NCBI RefSeq assembly: GCF_024172085.1
Contig: NZ_JAMZDZ010000001.1
Location: 1,674,001-1,738,000 of the forward strand
Direction: 5' to 3'
Source of the DNA: Hamadaea flava
GTDB taxonomy: Bacteria; Actinomycetota; Actinomycetes; Mycobacteriales; Micromonosporaceae
DNA: 64,000 nucleotides
Numbering within the stretch: the first letter of the stretch is position 1; each line of letters begins with the position of its first letter. The notes beneath the pieces were generated by a model. It did no database searches, was not told the DNA's origin, and saw only the letters and a list, made by a program, of their open reading frames with translations. Positions 7,989-17,344 of this stretch are shown here, piece after piece. The translations under genes were made by a program, and so were the position numbers.

Positions 7989-10900
7989 ATGATCTTGCAA
8001 CCTTTGATGTGGAGACGTCTGGCCGCACTGGCTTCGACGATCCCGTTAGGACTCGGCGTGGCCGCGGTGGCGGCGGATTCCACCGCCGGCTCCCTGCTTC
8101 CGGCCGCCGTGCTGGAGTCTGCGGAGGCCGGGACCGGCACCGTGACCCTGGTGACCGGGGACCGGGTGGAGCTTCCCGGCCCCGGTCGGCAGCCCCGGAT
8201 AACCCCGGCCGCCGGGCGCAGGTCCATGCCCTTCCAGGTACGCGCGAAGGCCGGCCATCTCCAGGTGATCCCCGGCGACGCCGCCGGACTGATCGCCGCC
8301 GGTCGGCTGGACGAGCGGCTGTTCGACGTGACGACGTTGCTGGCGTCCGGTTACGACGACTCACGTCGCGCCGAAGTGCCGGTCATCGTGCAGTCCAAGG
8401 ACGAGCAGCCGGTGTCGGCCTTCGGCGTTCAGGGCCGGGTGCTGCGCAGCATCGGCGCGACGGCGGTGTCCGTGCCGAAGCGTGGAGCGACCGCCTGGTG
8501 GAAGACGACGGCGACCGCGCCGGGCGTACGGAAGGTCTGGCTCAACGGCTTGCGGCGGGTGAGCCTGGACCGCAGCGCGGCGCAGATCAACGCACCGGCC
8601 GCGTGGGGACAGGGATTGACCGGAGCCGGGGTGACCGTGGCCGTCGTCGACAGCGGCATCGACGCCGGCCACCCGGACCTCGCGGGAAAGGTGGTGGCCT
8701 CGGCGAACTTCACCGCCGACCCGGCTGGTGACGGCCGCGGCCACGGTACGCATGTCGCCTCGACCATCGCCGGTACCGGTGCCGCGTCCAACGGCCGATA
8801 CCGGGGCATCGCCCCCGACGCACGCCTGCTCGACGCGAAGGTGTGCGACGCCGAAGGCATGTGCGCGGAGGATGCCATCCTGGCCGGGATGGAGTGGGCG
8901 GCGGTGACGCAGCACGCCCGCGTCGTGAACCTGAGCCTCGGCGGCGTCGACACCCCGGACGTCGATCCGCTGGAGCAGGCCGTGAACACGCTGTCGGCGC
9001 AGTATGGCACCCTGTTCGTCGTGGCCGCCGGCAACTCCGGCCCGAGTGACGGCACCGTGGAGTCGCCCGGCAGCGCCGAGGCGGCGTTGACCGTCGGCGC
9101 GGTCGACCGCCAGGACGCCGTCGCCGAGTTCTCCAGTCGTGGCCCCGTCCGCGGCACCGGTGGACTCAAGCCGGACCTGGCGGCTCCCGGGGTGGACATC
9201 GTCGCCGCGCTCGCCGCCGGCACGGAGTCCGGGGAGGTCGTGGACGACCGGTACGTGCGGCTGTCCGGCACCTCGATGGCGACGCCCCACGTCGCCGGGG
9301 CGGCGGCGATCCTGCTTCAGGCCCATCCGCAGTGGACGGGCGGCCAGCTGAAGTCGACCCTGATGGGCTCGGCTCACCTGACGCCGGACGCGCGGGTCGC
9401 CGATCAGGGAGCGGGCCGGGTCGACGTGGCGGCAGCGCTGAAGCTGCCCGTCACGGCTGCCCCGGCGAGCGTCGGCTTCGGCGTCGCCCGCTGGCCGCAC
9501 ACCGACGATCCGCTGCTGTCGACGACGATCACCTACACCAACACGGGCGATGGGGCGATCACCCTTGCCCTGGACTTGCGGGTGACGGGCGCGGACGGCG
9601 TACCGGCACCGGCGGGTTCGTTCACGGTCGGCTCCGACCACGTCGTGATCCCCGCCCACGGGTCCACATCGGTGACGGTCACCGCCGACACGAAGTCGGA
9701 CGTGCTGCCGGTCGGCCGGTACGCGGGCCGGCTGCTCGCCTCGGCCGACGGCGTACAGGTCAGCACGCCGGTCGGGGTGGAGAAGGAAAGCGAGCACTAC
9801 GACCTGAAGATCCGGCACATCGGCCGGGACGGCGCGGTGCCGGGCTCCTACGTCACCTTCGTCGACCGTGTCGGCGACTGCGGCACCGATCCGGCGTGTG
9901 GCGCGGTCGCCTTCGGTGCGGAGGGAGCATCGGCCGGCGTGTCGGTTCTCCGGTTGCCGCCGGGGCGCTACACGGTGGCCGAGTTCAGCACCACCGCCGG
10001 GACGAACGACACCAACCTGTTGATGCGCCCCGTTCTCGACCTGACCCGCGACGTCTCCTTGACGGTGGACGCCCGGCGAGCCAAACCGGTGGAGCTGACC
10101 GCTCCGCGAGCCTCGGCCCGGTTGATGCAGTGGGACCTGCACGCGGCGCGCGACATGGAGCGTCCCGGCGCGGTGTTCGACTATTCGGTGTCCGGCGACG
10201 CGTCCACGCCCCTCTACACCGGCGACCTCGGCGGCCCGCCAGCCTCCGGCGACCTCGTCGCCTTCGTCCAGGGCCGGCTGGCCGAACCCGGACCGGCCGG
10301 CGACTTCACCGGCAGCCCGTATGAATACCAACTGGCGTACACGAAGCTGGACAGGTTGTTCACCGGCTTGCGGCTGCGGCCCGCCCAACGCCAGTTCGCC
10401 ACGGTGTACGCCCAGTACGCCGCCGTGACCGGCGAACCCCGCGACGTGAAGACCGAGCACGGGGCCCGGCCCACCGTCGGACGGGCCGACCTGCTCCAAT
10501 TCGGACCCGTCTTCGCGACGAACCGCCTGATCGCCACCGCGCCCTTCACCCGCACCGAGTACTACCTGGCCGACGGGCTCGAGTGGAACACGATGATGAT
10601 GCAGGGCAGCCGGGAGACCGGCGCGACCGACTATCTGCTGTACGACGAGCAGCGGCACCGCTATGAACCGGGCCGGACCTATCGGCAGGGGTGGTCCTCC
10701 GGCGTCTTCGGGCCGCATTTCGTCGCGCCGAAGATGCAGCCCAACGGATTGGCGAACGGCGTGATGCGGCAAGGCGACCGGTTCGCCGCCTCGGTGGTGA
10801 TGTTCGCCGACTCCGACCCGAACCACGCGGGCGAACCCAAAGTGCAGGCCAGGACCGCACGAGCCCGGCTGTACCGCGACGGCGTCCTGCTCCAGGACTG

Positions 10901-11372
10901 GCAGCCCTTCGTCTACCTGAGTCGCACCCTGCCACCGGCGGAGTCGACCTACCGGCTGGAGGCCACCGTCACGCCGCCCGCCTCGGAGATCTCCACCAGT
11001 GTCACGACCGCGTGGACGTTCCGGTCGGCGCACGTGGACGGCGACCAGGCCGTCGCGCTGCCGCTGCTCGGCGTCCGCTATCGGCCCGACCTCGACGCGT
11101 ACAACCGCGCGGCGGCGGGCGCGTACACCGTTCCGGTCGAGGTGTTCCGGCAGCTGGGAGCGGGAACGCCCGACATCACCCAGATCACCGTGGAGTACTC
11201 GGTCGACGACGGTGGCACCTGGCGGTCCGCGCCGCTCACCCGCGACGGCAGCCGCTGGCTGGCAGCCGTGGACAACCCGGCGGGTGGGGCGGTCTCCCTG
11301 CGGATCACCGCCGCCGACGCCGACGGCAACCGGCTCGAACAGACCACCACGCACGCGTACCTGGTCCGCTGA
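7989..11372 (+). CDS. large secreted subtilisin-like (S8) serine protease
   Basis: A 1127-residue protein. A hydrophobic leader (residues 9-30) precedes a prodomain with VTLVTGDRV, typical of actinobacterial S8 prodomains. The catalytic triad is D221 (VAVVDSGID), H252 (GHGTHVAS) and S429 (GTSMATPHVAG), with the oxyanion Asn in VVAAGNSGP. The approximately 630 residues after the catalytic domain are beta-rich and repeat-like, including a Cys pair in DCGTDPACG, and resemble the long accessory region of other actinomycete subtilases. It is probably a broad extracellular protease. Transcription ends at the hairpin at 11378-11408. Confidence 0.94.
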   Translation: MILQPLMWRRLAALASTIPLGLGVAAVAADSTAGSLLPAAVLESAEAGTGTVTLVTGDRVELPGPGRQPRITPAAGRRSMPFQVRAKAGHLQVIPGDAAGLIAAGRLDERLFDVTTLLASGYDDSRRAEVPVIVQSKDEQPVSAFGVQGRVLRSIGATAVSVPKRGATAWWKTTATAPGVRKVWLNGLRRVSLDRSAAQINAPAAWGQGLTGAGVTVAVVDSGIDAGHPDLAGKVVASANFTADPAGDGRGHGTHVASTIAGTGAASNGRYRGIAPDARLLDAKVCDAEGMCAEDAILAGMEWAAVTQHARVVNLSLGGVDTPDVDPLEQAVNTLSAQYGTLFVVAAGNSGPSDGTVESPGSAEAALTVGAVDRQDAVAEFSSRGPVRGTGGLKPDLAAPGVDIVAALAAGTESGEVVDDRYVRLSGTSMATPHVAGAAAILLQAHPQWTGGQLKSTLMGSAHLTPDARVADQGAGRVDVAAALKLPVTAAPASVGFGVARWPHTDDPLLSTTITYTNTGDGAITLALDLRVTGADGVPAPAGSFTVGSDHVVIPAHGSTSVTVTADTKSDVLPVGRYAGRLLASADGVQVSTPVGVEKESEHYDLKIRHIGRDGAVPGSYVTFVDRVGDCGTDPACGAVAFGAEGASAGVSVLRLPPGRYTVAEFSTTAGTNDTNLLMRPVLDLTRDVSLTVDARRAKPVELTAPRASARLMQWDLHAARDMERPGAVFDYSVSGDASTPLYTGDLGGPPASGDLVAFVQGRLAEPGPAGDFTGSPYEYQLAYTKLDRLFTGLRLRPAQRQFATVYAQYAAVTGEPRDVKTEHGARPTVGRADLLQFGPVFATNRLIATAPFTRTEYYLADGLEWNTMMMQGSRETGATDYLLYDEQRHRYEPGRTYRQGWSSGVFGPHFVAPKMQPNGLANGVMRQGDRFAASVVMFADSDPNHAGEPKVQARTARARLYRDGVLLQDWQPFVYLSRTLPPAESTYRLEATVTPPASEISTSVTTAWTFRSAHVDGDQAVALPLLGVRYRPDLDAYNRAAAGAYTVPVEVFRQLGAGTPDITQITVEYSVDDGGTWRSAPLTRDGSRWLAAVDNPAGGAVSLRITAADADGNRLEQTTTHAYLVR

Positions 11373-11377
11373 GTTCG

Positions 11378-11408
11378 TCGGCCCGCCACGCCACCAGTGG
11401 CGGGCCGA
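11378..11408. terminator. hairpin terminator between convergent genes
   Basis: A perfect 12-base inverted repeat (TCGGCCCGCCAC at 11378-11389 and its complement at 11397-11408) with a 7-base loop, placed between the stops of the subtilase and mannosidase genes. There is no clear U tract, so it is a GC-rich actinomycete-type terminator, probably bidirectional. Confidence 0.8.
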
Positions 11409-11414
11409 CCAGAC

Positions 11415-14400
11415 TCAGGCCGACAGGCGGAGCGTGAGGATCTGGAACGGACGCAGGGCCACGACCGCCTCACGGTCACCGACGGCCACCTCCGCGACAT
11501 GCCGTTCGAGAAGATCCACAATGGTCGCCGCCCGCATCGGGAAGCCCGCCGTCAGCCGGGTCTCGGCCCGATCACCGCGAGCTTCGTAGAGCCGGACGAT
11601 CACGTCCCCGCTGCGGTCGTCGGCCAGTTTGACCGCCTCTACGATCACGCCCGAGTGCGAGGACGTCACCAGCGACGGGTACGCCGACTCCGCGGCCGTC
11701 ACGCGGAGCGGCAGGTTCAGCCGGTAGCCCTCGACGGTGGCGTCTCCGACGCCCGTCCCCGGCATCAGCGCGTACGCGAATCGGTGCACGTCCTGATCGG
11801 CCTGCGGATCCGGGCTGTGCGGCGCGCGTACCAGTGTGAGCCGGACTGTGGTGGCTCCGGGGCCGCGCGTGACGTCGTGACCGTACGTGGCGTCGTTGAG
11901 GACCGCGACGCCGTAGGACGGCTCGCCCACGTGGAGCCAGCGGTGGGCCCAGATCTCGAACCGGGCGTCGTCCCAGCTCGTGTTGGTGTGGATCGGGCGC
12001 CGCAGGTGTCCGAACTGGATCTCGGTCGTGGCCTGATCGGTGTGTACGCCGAGCGGGAACGCGGCCTTGAGTACTTTCTCCGACTCGCGCCAGTCGACGA
12101 CGGTCTCGACGTCGAGTCGCGGGGAACCGGCGGTGAGCCGGTAGGTCTGGGTGATCGTGGACGCGCCGAAGACGCGGACGACCTCGACCGCGGCGAACAG
12201 CGGCCCGTCGGCGACGACGGCGACCGACTGCGCCGCCGTCAGGTCGGTGACCGTGTTGCGGTAGTGCGGGTCGATGTCCCAGGCGTCCCAGTTGTTGGGG
12301 TGGTCGGGGTGCAGCTGGAGCAGGTTGCCGCGCTGCCCGGCGGCGATGGCGTCGCGCCCGGACCGGGCGTCCACAGCAGACGTGATCAGGCCGTCGCCGT
12401 CGATCACCACTCGCAGCACGCCGTTGTCCACAGTAGTCAGACCGTCGACGGAAGCCACCGTGACCGGCGGTCCCGAGTACGCGCCGAGCATGCCGATCCC
12501 GAGGGCGGGTGCGCTCGCCCAGGCGGCGTGCCGGCCGTCGGGCAACGCCTGCCCGTCCGCGAAGACGCCGACCACCACCTCGTCCCGGGCGTGCGGAGCG
12601 GCGTTCAAAACTGCGTTCGACGCTGACGGAGCGGACCCCCGCAACGCCGCGGCCGCCTCGGCGATCAGCTCCTCCAGCTCGGCCTGGAGGTGCTCGTACG
12701 CCTCCCGCGCCTCCCGGTTGACCCACGCGATCGAGCTGCCCGGCAGGATGTCGTGGAACTGGAGGGTGAGCACCTGCTGCCAGACGCGCTCCAGCCGCTC
12801 GTACGGGTAGGGCGATCCCCGGTGCAGTGCCGCGGTCGCCGCCCACAACTCCGCCTCGCGCAGCAGATGTTCGCTGCGCCGGTTGCCCGCCTTCGTCTTC
12901 GCCTGCGTCGTGTAGGTGGCGCGGTGCAGTTCGAGATACAGCTCGCCGACCCAGACGGGGGCGTCAGCGTACTCGGCTTGGGCGGCGGCGAAGAACTCCG
13001 CCGGGGACCGGATCGTCACGGCCGGGCTGCCGTCGAGGTCCCGCAGACGGCGAGCGCATTCGAGCATGTCGCGGTTGGGACCCCCGCCGCCGTCGCCGTA
13101 GCCGAACGGCACCAGCGACATCGTCGCCGGTCCGGCGTCGGCGAACTGCGTCTGCGCCCGGTTGAGCTCCGCCGCCGTCAGCTCGGCGTTGTATGTGTCG
13201 ACCGGCGGCATGTGGGTGAACACGCGGGTGCCGTCGATGCCCTCCCACCAGAACGTCGAGTGTGGAATGCGGTTCACCGCGTTCCAGGACAACTTCTGCG
13301 TCAGGAACCAGTCGTTGCCAGCCAGCCGGGCCAGTTGCGGCAGTGCCGGGCTGTAGCCGAACGAGTCCGGCAGCCACACCTCACGGGTCTCGACGCCGAA
13401 CGCCTCCAGGAAGAACCGCTTGCCGTGGATCAGCTGCCGTGCCAGTGCCTCGCCGCCGGGCAGGTTGGTGTCGGACTCCACCCACATCCCGCCGACCGGC
13501 ACGAAGGTCCCGTCGGCGACCGCCTTGGCGATCCGCTGCCACAGCTGCGGCCTGCGCTCGCGGATCCAGGCGTACTGCTGCGCCTGCGAAGCGGCGAAGA
13601 CCAGCTCGGGATATTCGGTCGCGAGCTGGGTCACCGTGGCGAACGTGCGGGTGGCCTTCCGGACCGTCTCCCGCAGCGGCCACAGCCACGCGGTGTCGAT
13701 ATGGGCATGGCCGACCGCGCTGATCCGGTGCGCGGACGCGTGGGCGGGCCGCGCCAGCACCGGCGCCAGCACCTCGCGGGCGGCCGGCGCGGTCGCGTTC
13801 ACGGCGTGCAGATCGAGGGCGTCCAGGGCGCGGCCGATCGCGTACCAGATCTCGGCTCGCCGCTGGCCCGGCGGCAGCTGGTCGCCGAGCTGGCTCAGCA
13901 CGTCCAGATCGTGGATCAGATGCCAGACCGCCTCGTCGCGCACCGCGAGGTCCGCGCCTTCGAACCGATACAGCGGCTCGGTCCCGGCTGTCGTCCGGTC
14001 GCCGAGCGGGCTCGGCGGCCAGGCCCGAAAACCCGGCATCGGCATCGGGTTCGCCGCCGCCTCCACGAACAGCTCGATCGGCTCGTTCCCGGCCGCGACG
14101 GCGGCGACGGGCACATGGTGGTTGCGCGGCGCGATGCCTTTCACTGGTACGCCGAGAGCGTCGAACGCCAGACCTTCGGCCTGGAATCCCGGCCAGGCGT
14201 CGGTGAACCCGAGATCGACCAGCACGTCGACGTGGCGACCGGCCCAGTCGGCGGGCACCGCACCGGTCAGATGCAGCCACATCGTCGACCACGGCGGGCC
14301 CCAGGGCGTACCGGGGTCGAAGGGTTCGTAGTCGGCGGCGAAGGCGTGCTCAACGGCCACCGGCTCGCCCGGCACGTGCCACGCGGTGACGGCCAGCGGC

Positions 14401-14486
14401 CGCCGCAGTGGATAGAGCGCCGGACGGATCCGTTGGGCCAGAACACGTTCGAGCCGGGCGGCGGTGTGACGTTCGCGGTCGTGCAC
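11415..14486 (-). CDS. GH38 alpha-mannosidase
   Basis: A 1023-residue, probably cytosolic enzyme (no signal peptide) of glycoside hydrolase family 38. The zinc site is in GHAHIDTAWLWP (H260, H262, D264), and the nucleophile is D374 in WLPDSFGYSPALPQ. The N-terminal 240 residues are the usual beta-domain before the catalytic barrel, followed by the three-helix region and C-terminal beta-sandwiches. The family cleaves terminal alpha-mannosides with retention. An operator-like inverted repeat (14538-14557) lies about 52 bases upstream of its ATG and resembles one in front of the neighbouring regulator, so control by that regulator is inferred. Confidence 0.95.
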   Translation of the reverse strand: MHDRERHTAARLERVLAQRIRPALYPLRRPLAVTAWHVPGEPVAVEHAFAADYEPFDPGTPWGPPWSTMWLHLTGAVPADWAGRHVDVLVDLGFTDAWPGFQAEGLAFDALGVPVKGIAPRNHHVPVAAVAAGNEPIELFVEAAANPMPMPGFRAWPPSPLGDRTTAGTEPLYRFEGADLAVRDEAVWHLIHDLDVLSQLGDQLPPGQRRAEIWYAIGRALDALDLHAVNATAPAAREVLAPVLARPAHASAHRISAVGHAHIDTAWLWPLRETVRKATRTFATVTQLATEYPELVFAASQAQQYAWIRERRPQLWQRIAKAVADGTFVPVGGMWVESDTNLPGGEALARQLIHGKRFFLEAFGVETREVWLPDSFGYSPALPQLARLAGNDWFLTQKLSWNAVNRIPHSTFWWEGIDGTRVFTHMPPVDTYNAELTAAELNRAQTQFADAGPATMSLVPFGYGDGGGGPNRDMLECARRLRDLDGSPAVTIRSPAEFFAAAQAEYADAPVWVGELYLELHRATYTTQAKTKAGNRRSEHLLREAELWAATAALHRGSPYPYERLERVWQQVLTLQFHDILPGSSIAWVNREAREAYEHLQAELEELIAEAAAALRGSAPSASNAVLNAAPHARDEVVVGVFADGQALPDGRHAAWASAPALGIGMLGAYSGPPVTVASVDGLTTVDNGVLRVVIDGDGLITSAVDARSGRDAIAAGQRGNLLQLHPDHPNNWDAWDIDPHYRNTVTDLTAAQSVAVVADGPLFAAVEVVRVFGASTITQTYRLTAGSPRLDVETVVDWRESEKVLKAAFPLGVHTDQATTEIQFGHLRRPIHTNTSWDDARFEIWAHRWLHVGEPSYGVAVLNDATYGHDVTRGPGATTVRLTLVRAPHSPDPQADQDVHRFAYALMPGTGVGDATVEGYRLNLPLRVTAAESAYPSLVTSSHSGVIVEAVKLADDRSGDVIVRLYEARGDRAETRLTAGFPMRAATIVDLLERHVAEVAVGDREAVVALRPFQILTLRLSA

Positions 14487-14537
14487 GGCTGCTCCTCGCG
14501 AGGGCGGGCGGGTAGGCGATTCGCCGTCATCCTGCGA

Positions 14538-14557
14538 TTAACACGTTAATGTGTCAA
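14538..14557. promoter_or_regulatory. operator-like inverted repeat upstream of the mannosidase gene
   Basis: TTAACAC-N6-GTGTCAA, 7-base arms with one mismatch. It overlaps the stop codon of the GntR-LacI type regulator (14546-14548) and lies about 52 bases before the mannosidase ATG. It shares TTRACACGTTAAYGYG with the site at 15727-15746. Binding by the adjacent regulator is inferred, not shown. Confidence 0.65.
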
Positions 14558-15667
14558 GATCTGGAGCTGGGCAACCGGCCGGGCGGCCGTCCGGATCTCG
14601 GCCGTGAGCACGATCCGCTGTGGATCGGCGTACGCGTCGCCGGCGTCGACCCGGTCCAGCAGCAGCTCGGCGGCCCGCTCCCCCATCACCCGCGACGGCA
14701 GCGCGGCGGCGACCGAGGTCAGCGGCAGGATGTCGTAGGGGCCGGCGTCGTCCAGTCCGGCGAGTTCGACCCGCCGTCGCCCGGTCAGGCTGAGCAGATC
14801 CCCGGCCACCGCCGCCACCACGTACGCGTTGGCGCACAACAGGGCCGTCGGCGGTTCGGCGGCGTCGAACAGCCGCGCGAGCGCGGCCCGCCGGACCGCC
14901 TCCGGTGCCGGGAAGTAGCTCGACAACGTGGTCAGTTCCGGGAGGATCGGCAATCCGTGCTCGCGCAACGCCTGCTGATGACCGGTGAGCCGATCGCGGA
15001 CGCTGGTGCTGCGGGTCTCGCTCCACAGTGTGCCGATGCGACGGTGGCCACGGGCGATCAGCTCGGCGGTCAGCCGATGGCCGAGCCCGAAGTCGTCGGT
15101 GACCACGGCGTCGGTGGCCAGATCGGTGCGATACCGGTCGACGAGCACGAGCGGAATGCCACTACGGCGTACCTCCTCCAGCAGGTCGGTGTTGGCCTCA
15201 CCGTCGACGGGATAGAGGATCACCCCGGCCGCCCCGGTCGCGATCGCCTGGCGCAGCGCGCGGGCCTCGCGGGCGGCGGTCCCGTCGGAGTCGGCCAGGA
15301 ACATGCGGAACCCGCGCTCGGACAGCACCGATTCGACGCCCTGCACGATGCCGGAGACATGCGGGCCGGGCAGCCCGTGGACGATGCAGGCGACTCCTTG
15401 CGCGACCTCCTGCTGGAGAACCTCTCGGTGGGAGGCTTCTCGCTGAGGTGCGACATAGGTTCCCTTGCCGCGCCGGCGGAGCAGGACGCCGTCGGTCACC
15501 AGGTCGGTGAGGGCGCGCACGGCGGTGGTGGTGCTGACCCCGTAGCGCTCGCACACCTCGCGCTGGGTGATGAACGGCTGATCGAGGCGGTAGTCGCCCC
15601 GGGCGACGGCTGCCAGCAGATCCTGCTTGATCTGTTGGTACAGCAGCGGTTCGGGCTGCTCGCTCAG
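14546..15667 (-). CDS. GntR-type HTH / LacI-type sensor transcriptional regulator
   Basis: About 373 residues: an N-terminal GntR winged helix (LLYQQIKQDLL ... RYGVSTTTAVRALTDLV ... RRRGKGTYV, about 10-75) and a C-terminal periplasmic-binding-protein-like sugar sensor (ILYPVDGEAN, IPLVLVDRY, VVTDDFGLGHRLTAELIARGHRRIG). I place the start at a CTG at 15667 because a perfect GAGGAGG lies 6 bases upstream. The upstream in-frame GTG codons (15733, 15703) have no ribosome-binding site, and the first falls inside the operator-like site at 15727-15746. If those starts are used the protein is 395 or 385 residues. It probably represses the mannosidase, itself and perhaps the divergent esterase operon until a sugar ligand binds. 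Confidence 0.88.
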   Translation of the reverse strand: MSEQPEPLLYQQIKQDLLAAVARGDYRLDQPFITQREVCERYGVSTTTAVRALTDLVTDGVLLRRRGKGTYVAPQREASHREVLQQEVAQGVACIVHGLPGPHVSGIVQGVESVLSERGFRMFLADSDGTAAREARALRQAIATGAAGVILYPVDGEANTDLLEEVRRSGIPLVLVDRYRTDLATDAVVTDDFGLGHRLTAELIARGHRRIGTLWSETRSTSVRDRLTGHQQALREHGLPILPELTTLSSYFPAPEAVRRAALARLFDAAEPPTALLCANAYVVAAVAGDLLSLTGRRRVELAGLDDAGPYDILPLTSVAAALPSRVMGERAAELLLDRVDAGDAYADPQRIVLTAEIRTAARPVAQLQILTH

Positions 15668-15726
15668 GGCGGGCCTCCTCAGCTCGGGGCGTCGGCAGGA
15701 CACGGTAACACCGCGTCGAGTCAAGA

Positions 15727-15746
15727 TTGACACGTTAACGCGGTGA
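15727..15746. promoter_or_regulatory. operator-like site between the regulator and the divergent esterase gene
   Basis: TTGACACGTTAACGCGGTGA; the first 16 bases match the 14538-14557 site at all but three positions, each a purine-purine or pyrimidine-pyrimidine change. It is centred on the palindrome GTTAAC and lies in the 57-base region between upstream in-frame start candidates of the regulator and the esterase ATG at 15790. This suggests autoregulation and control of both directions. Confidence 0.6.
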
Positions 15747-15789
15747 AGTTACCGTCGGGCGGCAGATCCGAAGGGGTGAGAGCACGCCG

Positions 15790-16584
15790 ATGACCCTCGC
15801 GTCAGCCGAAGTCCACCCGCTGTGGACAGATCCGCCGCGCAGTACCGGAACCGGGCCCGGCCACACCCCGACGCTGACCGCGTACCCGGCGGACACGGAA
15901 GACGGTCCGGCCATGATCGTCATCCCCGGCGGCCGGTACGCCCACATCTCCGAGCGCGAAGGCGAACCCGTCGCTCGGTGGCTCGCCGGAATCGGCGTCC
16001 ACGCCTTCGTCCTGCGCTACCGCGTCGACCCGTACCGGTATCCGATTCCGCTGCTCGACGCCGCTCGCGCGGTCCGGTTCGTGCGCCATCACGCCCGGCG
16101 GTTCCACCTGGATCCGGCGCGGGTCGGCGTACTCGGCTTCTCGGCCGGCGGGCATCTGGCCGGACTTCTCGCCACCGGCGCGGCCCCGCCGCCCACGGTC
16201 GGCGACGACGTCGACCGCGCCAGTCCCCATCCGGCCCTGGCCGTCCTCGGGTACCCGATCACCAGCCTGACCGACCACCCGCATCTGCCGGCGAACGGCC
16301 ATCTTCTCGGCCCGCACCCGGAGCCCGAACTGCTGGAAGAGTTGTCGCTGCCCCATCGCGTCGGCCCGGCCGGACCGCCCATGTTCCTCTGGCACACGTC
16401 GGACGACACCTCCGTGGACGTACGCCATAGCCTGCTGCTCGCGCGAGCGCTCGCCGAGCGTCATCGAGATTTCGAATTGCACGTCTATCCGCAGGGCGCC
16501 CATGGCCTGGGACTCGCCGAGGGCCGGCCGGCCGCGGCGTGGACCACGGCGTGCGCGGCGTACCTGCGTCGGCAAGGTTGGTGA
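15790..16584 (+). CDS. alpha/beta hydrolase, acetyl-esterase type (BD-FAE like)
   Basis: A 264-residue cytosolic esterase. The catalytic Ser is S118 in GVLGFSAGGHLAG, the Asp is probably in WHTSDDTSVDV and the His in GAHGLG. The oxyanion region is IPGGRYAHIS. The layout matches small esterases that deacylate xylo- or manno-oligosaccharides (BD-FAE/axe-like). It is divergent from the GntR-LacI type regulator and shares its operator region, which supports a role in removing acyl groups from imported plant-type oligosaccharides. Its TGA overlaps a possible GTG start of the ThuA-like gene, so the two form an operon. Confidence 0.88.
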   Translation: MTLASAEVHPLWTDPPRSTGTGPGHTPTLTAYPADTEDGPAMIVIPGGRYAHISEREGEPVARWLAGIGVHAFVLRYRVDPYRYPIPLLDAARAVRFVRHHARRFHLDPARVGVLGFSAGGHLAGLLATGAAPPPTVGDDVDRASPHPALAVLGYPITSLTDHPHLPANGHLLGPHPEPELLEELSLPHRVGPAGPPMFLWHTSDDTSVDVRHSLLLARALAERHRDFELHVYPQGAHGLGLAEGRPAAAWTTACAAYLRRQGW

Positions 16585-16592
16585 GGTTCGAC

Positions 16593-17330
16593 ATGTGGTA
16601 CGACAAGCGCGTTCTCGTTCTCGCTGGGCGAGGCCGGTATGAGGATCCCTGGCACGACCATGCGGCGACCTCGTACGCCGTGGCCGTCGAGCTGGAGTCG
16701 CTCGGCGTCGAGGTCCGGATCCGCAGCACCTTCGCGGCGGCGTTCGCCTTGTTGGACGAGGTCGACCTCCTGGTGGTGAACTGCGGACGGGGCCGGCCCG
16801 ATCCCGCCTTCGACGGCACCGACGAGCAGTGGCAGCAAGCCCATGCCGACGTCGACCGGTACGCCCGCAGCGGCCGGGCGATTCTCGGCCTGCATCAGGC
16901 GGCGAACACCTTCCCCGACAACCCGGGCTGGCGCTCCATCCTGGGTGGACGGTGGATCCCGGGGCACTCGATGCACCCGCCCCAGAGCGTCGCGACGTTC
17001 ACCCCGGCGGGGGTTCAGCCGGAAGGCGTTGATTCGGCGGGCATTCCTCCGGTGGCCGTTCATCCGGTGGTCGACGGGCTCGGCCCGGTGGTGGCCGACG
17101 ACGAGCGGTACTGCGCGCTGGACGTCGCCGAGACGTCGCAGATCCTGCTGACGACCCACCACGACGGCGTCGACCAGCCGGTCGCGTGGATCAGTGGCGG
17201 CGCGCGGGCGATCTACGACGGGCTCGGCCACGGCGTCGAGTCGTACGCCTCGGCCTCGCGGCGGCGGCTGCTGCGCCGCGAGGCGATGTGGTTGCTGGGT
17301 GCCCCGGACAGCGAGGTACGCGCCGCCTGA
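16593..17330 (+). CDS. ThuA-like (trehalose-utilisation type) domain protein
   Basis: A 245-residue ThuA-family protein with a class I glutamine-amidotransferase-like flavodoxin fold: VLVLAGRGRYEDPWHD at the start, DLLVVNCGRGRPD, GRAILGLHQAANTF and HPVVDGL. The family is common in sugar catabolic loci but its reaction is poorly defined. Two starts are possible: the ATG at 16593, or a GTG at 16581 that overlaps the esterase stop as GTGA. I prefer the ATG because GTGAGG lies 6-8 bases before it. Translational coupling with the esterase is likely either way. Confidence 0.85.
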   Translation: MWYDKRVLVLAGRGRYEDPWHDHAATSYAVAVELESLGVEVRIRSTFAAAFALLDEVDLLVVNCGRGRPDPAFDGTDEQWQQAHADVDRYARSGRAILGLHQAANTFPDNPGWRSILGGRWIPGHSMHPPQSVATFTPAGVQPEGVDSAGIPPVAVHPVVDGLGPVVADDERYCALDVAETSQILLTTHHDGVDQPVAWISGGARAIYDGLGHGVESYASASRRRLLRREAMWLLGAPDSEVRAA

Positions 17331-17344
17331 CAGCCGCCGTTGTC

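Noticed and set aside
8361-11354. 997-codon open frame on the minus strand opposite the subtilase
   Set aside because: Composition is Arg/Gly/Val-rich without domains; the plus strand has a full protease with its catalytic triad. GC-rich codon bias leaves the opposite strand open.
12690-14549. 619-codon plus-strand frame opposite the mannosidase
   Set aside because: No recognisable domain; the minus strand carries intact GH38 motifs.
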